8,548 nt of DNA. It comes from Rhodopirellula sp. GTDB lineage: Bacteria; Planctomycetota; Planctomycetia; Pirellulales; Pirellulaceae. Below, piece by piece: positions 6,495-8,548 of this stretch (position 1 is the first letter of the stretch; each line of letters starts with the position of its first letter). Both the position numbers and the translations under genes were made by a program. The stretch spans positions 33,816-42,363 of the forward strand of contig PAXU01000016.1 of assembly GCA_002714565.1 (NCBI GenBank), read 5' to 3'. Below the pieces are notes generated by a model. The model did not search any database. It saw only the letters and a list, made by a program, of their open reading frames with translations, and was not told the origin of the DNA.

Positions 6495-8093
6495 CTAGCG
6501 TCGCAACAGCACTTCGCTATCGACTGGCTTTTGGCTGCGAAAACTGATTTGTGAAAGTTTCCAGCCACTGCGTTCTGCGGCAATCGTCATCTCTGCCTGA
6601 TATTGCGTGTGACGGCGATGGATGTGTCCCCAATGTTCCACGTCTGCCTCCACATTCCATGTGACAGCGTACTGAAAAGATCGGTCAGCAGAGCCAAGAA
6701 ATTCCACTTTCTGTAGTTCAACGCTATGGACTCTGGCAACTGCATTATCCTGCGATGCAACAATCAGCGACTTCTTCATATCCAGATACAGTGTTCTGAT
6801 TAATTCGTCAGCGACACATGTTTCCAACGCATCGTATATATCGTTGTCGTCAAAGTAACCATATGCGTCATATATATTCGACAACACTGCTGTAATGACT
6901 TCACCAGCCACTTCATCGGTTACCTTTCCGGCGCGTCCGCTGCTAAGAGATTCCTTAATGGCGAAACTTCGCTTCTTCTTCAGTACTGAGGAGTCCAATT
7001 CCCATTGATAACGGCGATCACTCTTGTGAAATAATTGAACTTGCGGTGGTTGATCGTGCTCAAAGACGGTCGTCTTTAAGATCGGGGCGTGTTCGTTGAA
7101 TTGACTCCAGTTGAAAACCAGATCAGAAGGCATGGATTCTGCATCAAACGTGAGGATTACCCCGACGCGAGATTGATACGTACTAACGCGTCGCGGAGGT
7201 GCATTTTCAGCAAAGTCTCTAATATCCAGACCAAAGAAATTGAGTCGTGATAGCTTTGGAGCAACTTTCTGACCATTGATTGAAATGATGTTGCACATGG
7301 CGAGGAAAGCCTGCAACTCATCGCGAATCGCTTCCTGTTCTTCTATTTCTATAAAGTCAGGATCGGATCTGGGAATCTTGAACCAGGACTCAAGCGTCAG
7401 CACTGGTATTAGAATCTCATGGCGGATTTCCGACGGCGTTATATAGAGGAAGGAGTAAAGTGCGCTGTAACTGGTGATTCCCAACCTTTGACGAATCTGC
7501 TCTTCTTTCCGGGCCCTCAGTCCTTTCCAGTCTGCTCTTTCTGTTGGTGGGTTATCCCAATCAATAGCAAAGCTTGCAGCCTGGCCGGATTGCAACTGCT
7601 TAGACTTCTCCAACAGGAATCCGTTTTGGAGAATCAAACAGTCCATTTGTGCCGGCTGCTCCATAGCAAACCGTTGCATGATGGTAATAAATGGTGTTGG
7701 CTTATCAGTAGCAAATCTCAAATCATATTCAACCCGCCTCGCTTTTAATTCAGACTGGGTTACACCTTCCTCGGGGATTTGTGACAAGTCCAAGCCTGCA
7801 ACACGGCCAGCGAGACGCTTTCCATCCTCGGCACGGACCTCAAAACGTTCCAGCAAGAATTTCTCGTGATCACGAGCTGCTTTTCGAAATCCAGCATCGG
7901 GATACTTGAATTGATCATTCGCTTCAAGTGAGTAGTAATAGACCAGATCCTCTAACATCAAGCGAAGCCGGACCTTTACTTCGGTAGGAGTCACGTCGAT
8001 AACGGTATCGGAAATCGAGATTGGGTGCGCATGAACACCCGCACAGATTAGGCACGAAAGCAGCAGACTAAAAGGAGCAATTCGTCTCATCAT
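6495..8093 (-). CDS. Exported protein of unknown function, 532 residues
   Basis: I cannot name this family. The product starts with a clear signal peptide: MMRR, a hydrophobic stretch PFSLLLSCLICAGV, and probable cleavage after VHA, leaving a mature N-terminus HPISISD. No other membrane segment is evident, so it should be periplasmic or extracellular. Residues of about 25-350 look like beta-rich sequence (ISDTVIDVTPTEVKVRLRL, LTFDAESMPSDLVFNWSQF). Residues of about 395-525 form a distinct domain: a helical part (EVITAVLSNIYDAYGYFDD, ALETCVADELIRTLYLDM), then strands carrying EHWGHIHRRHTQYQA (486-500) and a closing SGWKLSQISF. I recall similar C-terminal domains in other planctomycete proteins, with no known function. 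The His cluster (H487, H490, H492, H495) could bind metal, which is speculation. The ATG shares its A with the last base of the upstream TAA stop, so translation is probably coupled; no Shine-Dalgarno sequence is visible. A second in-frame ATG follows at once. Confidence 0.85.
   Translation of the reverse strand: MMRRIAPFSLLLSCLICAGVHAHPISISDTVIDVTPTEVKVRLRLMLEDLVYYYSLEANDQFKYPDAGFRKAARDHEKFLLERFEVRAEDGKRLAGRVAGLDLSQIPEEGVTQSELKARRVEYDLRFATDKPTPFITIMQRFAMEQPAQMDCLILQNGFLLEKSKQLQSGQAASFAIDWDNPPTERADWKGLRARKEEQIRQRLGITSYSALYSFLYITPSEIRHEILIPVLTLESWFKIPRSDPDFIEIEEQEAIRDELQAFLAMCNIISINGQKVAPKLSRLNFFGLDIRDFAENAPPRRVSTYQSRVGVILTFDAESMPSDLVFNWSQFNEHAPILKTTVFEHDQPPQVQLFHKSDRRYQWELDSSVLKKKRSFAIKESLSSGRAGKVTDEVAGEVITAVLSNIYDAYGYFDDNDIYDALETCVADELIRTLYLDMKKSLIVASQDNAVARVHSVELQKVEFLGSADRSFQYAVTWNVEADVEHWGHIHRRHTQYQAEMTIAAERSGWKLSQISFRSQKPVDSEVLLRR
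6519..6911 (-). other. C-terminal domain of the 532-residue protein with His-rich motif
   Basis: This domain spans about residues 395-525 of the minus-strand protein. Its most distinctive feature is HWGHIH at 6618-6635. The helix-then-strand layout, ending in a strand pair with a Trp, is loosely like NTF2/SnoaL-type cone folds, but this is only an impression from the pattern. Confidence 0.45.
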
Positions 8094-8548
8094 TACTTAA
8101 CAATTAACATCGCCTCTACCCAGTCACGCAGGTCAATTCCCTGTGACTGCACGTCCGCTCTTACAATGTGTACACCAACATCATCAGGCACCTGCACCTT
8201 CAGAGTTATCACTCCTTCTGTCCTTCCCTTAAGTGTGATCGATGGCAGCTTGGAAAGCAGTTTCGCACCATCGGGTAACCGCGGAGTGATTTTGTACGTG
8301 CGTTTCTGTTTTGAATGATTGATGATCCTAAACTCAAGCTCTACAACATCCGACTTCTGTATTTCACTCGCATACGGATAGAAAAACGCCCACTGCTCAT
8401 CAACTGCATAATTCGGATCATCAAACGGAGTGAGATCGGACAGCACCTTAACGCGTTCCTTGAATCCGCCTTCAAGGTAATCAAGTTCCTCACCAGTAAA
8501 TCTAAACACGTGAGGAATGTGCTCATTAATTAGCCAATAATCGGCCCC
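8093..8548 (-). CDS. Protein ending in an NEW3-like/Ig-like beta-sandwich, 5' partial
   Basis: The frame is open to the right edge of the window. The GTG at 8509 is an internal Val codon rather than a start, because thirteen well-formed residues (GADYWLINEHIPH) precede it without a stop. The visible 151 residues therefore form the C-terminus of a longer protein. Visible residues of about 67-150 look like an NEW3-type or other Ig-like sandwich: VVELEFRIINHSKQKRTYKI, then a proline-glycine turn at LPDGAKLL, then EGVITLKVQVPDDVGVHIVRADV. Such domains usually decorate exported enzymes. The preceding stretch (YLEGGFKERVKVLSDLTPFD, DPNYAVDEQWAFFYPY) would belong to the main domain, whose identity is not visible. 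A hydrolase with a C-terminal accessory sandwich, possibly MBL-fold, is one weak guess. Its TAA stop overlaps the start of the 532-residue gene by one base, so the two are co-translated and probably work together. Confidence 0.75.
   Translation of the reverse strand, partial: GADYWLINEHIPHVFRFTGEELDYLEGGFKERVKVLSDLTPFDDPNYAVDEQWAFFYPYASEIQKSDVVELEFRIINHSKQKRTYKITPRLPDGAKLLSKLPSITLKGRTEGVITLKVQVPDDVGVHIVRADVQSQGIDLRDWVEAMLIVK

Noticed and set aside
7419..7748. A 109-codon open frame on the plus strand
   Set aside because: It lies opposite the 532-residue minus-strand protein, with no recognisable domain and no ribosome binding site.

Overview
The window most likely comes from a planctomycete, probably a Pirellulaceae-type marine bacterium, or less likely another PVC-group bacterium. 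The strongest evidence is the 1034-residue gene at 3363-6467. It has the PVC-restricted architecture: an N-terminal dehydrogenase-like propeller, then HEAT-like repeats, then a C-terminal CxxCH cytochrome c domain. A propeller/LamG protein at the left edge, poor Shine-Dalgarno sequences and an abundance of exported proteins fit the same picture. No species can be named from the sequence.

Layout. (1) 2-736, plus strand: the 3' end of a gene whose product has about four short propeller-type repeats and then a LamG-like lectin domain; its start lies outside the window. (2) 737-974: a non-coding gap with one GC-rich hairpin. (3) 975-3077, plus strand: a compact likely operon of a secreted metallo-beta-lactamase-fold hydrolase, a secreted glycerophosphodiester phosphodiesterase and a small unrecognised 94-residue protein, with gaps of 41 and 19 bases. 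(4) 3078-3362: an AT-richer gap with a TATAAT box and several short inverted repeats, forming the leader of the next gene. (5) 3363-6467, plus strand: the large heme-binding dehydrogenase-like protein. (6) 6495-8548, minus strand, convergent with (5): two coupled genes. The upstream one is cut by the right edge and ends in an NEW3-like/Ig-like beta-sandwich. The downstream one is a 532-residue exported protein of a family I cannot name. Their stop and start codons share one base.

How the genes may work together. Four of the six products have a visible signal peptide or an exported-type domain layout, so the window mainly encodes cell-envelope or periplasmic functions. The MBL hydrolase and the phosphodiesterase could act in one periplasmic hydrolytic pathway, for example on phosphodiesters or lipid head groups, but their proximity is the only support. 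The heme protein probably oxidises an organic substrate, perhaps a sugar, and passes electrons to its own cytochrome domain. The minus-strand pair is the least explained part and the best candidate for undescribed biology. No RNA gene, CRISPR array, insertion sequence or phage gene was seen.
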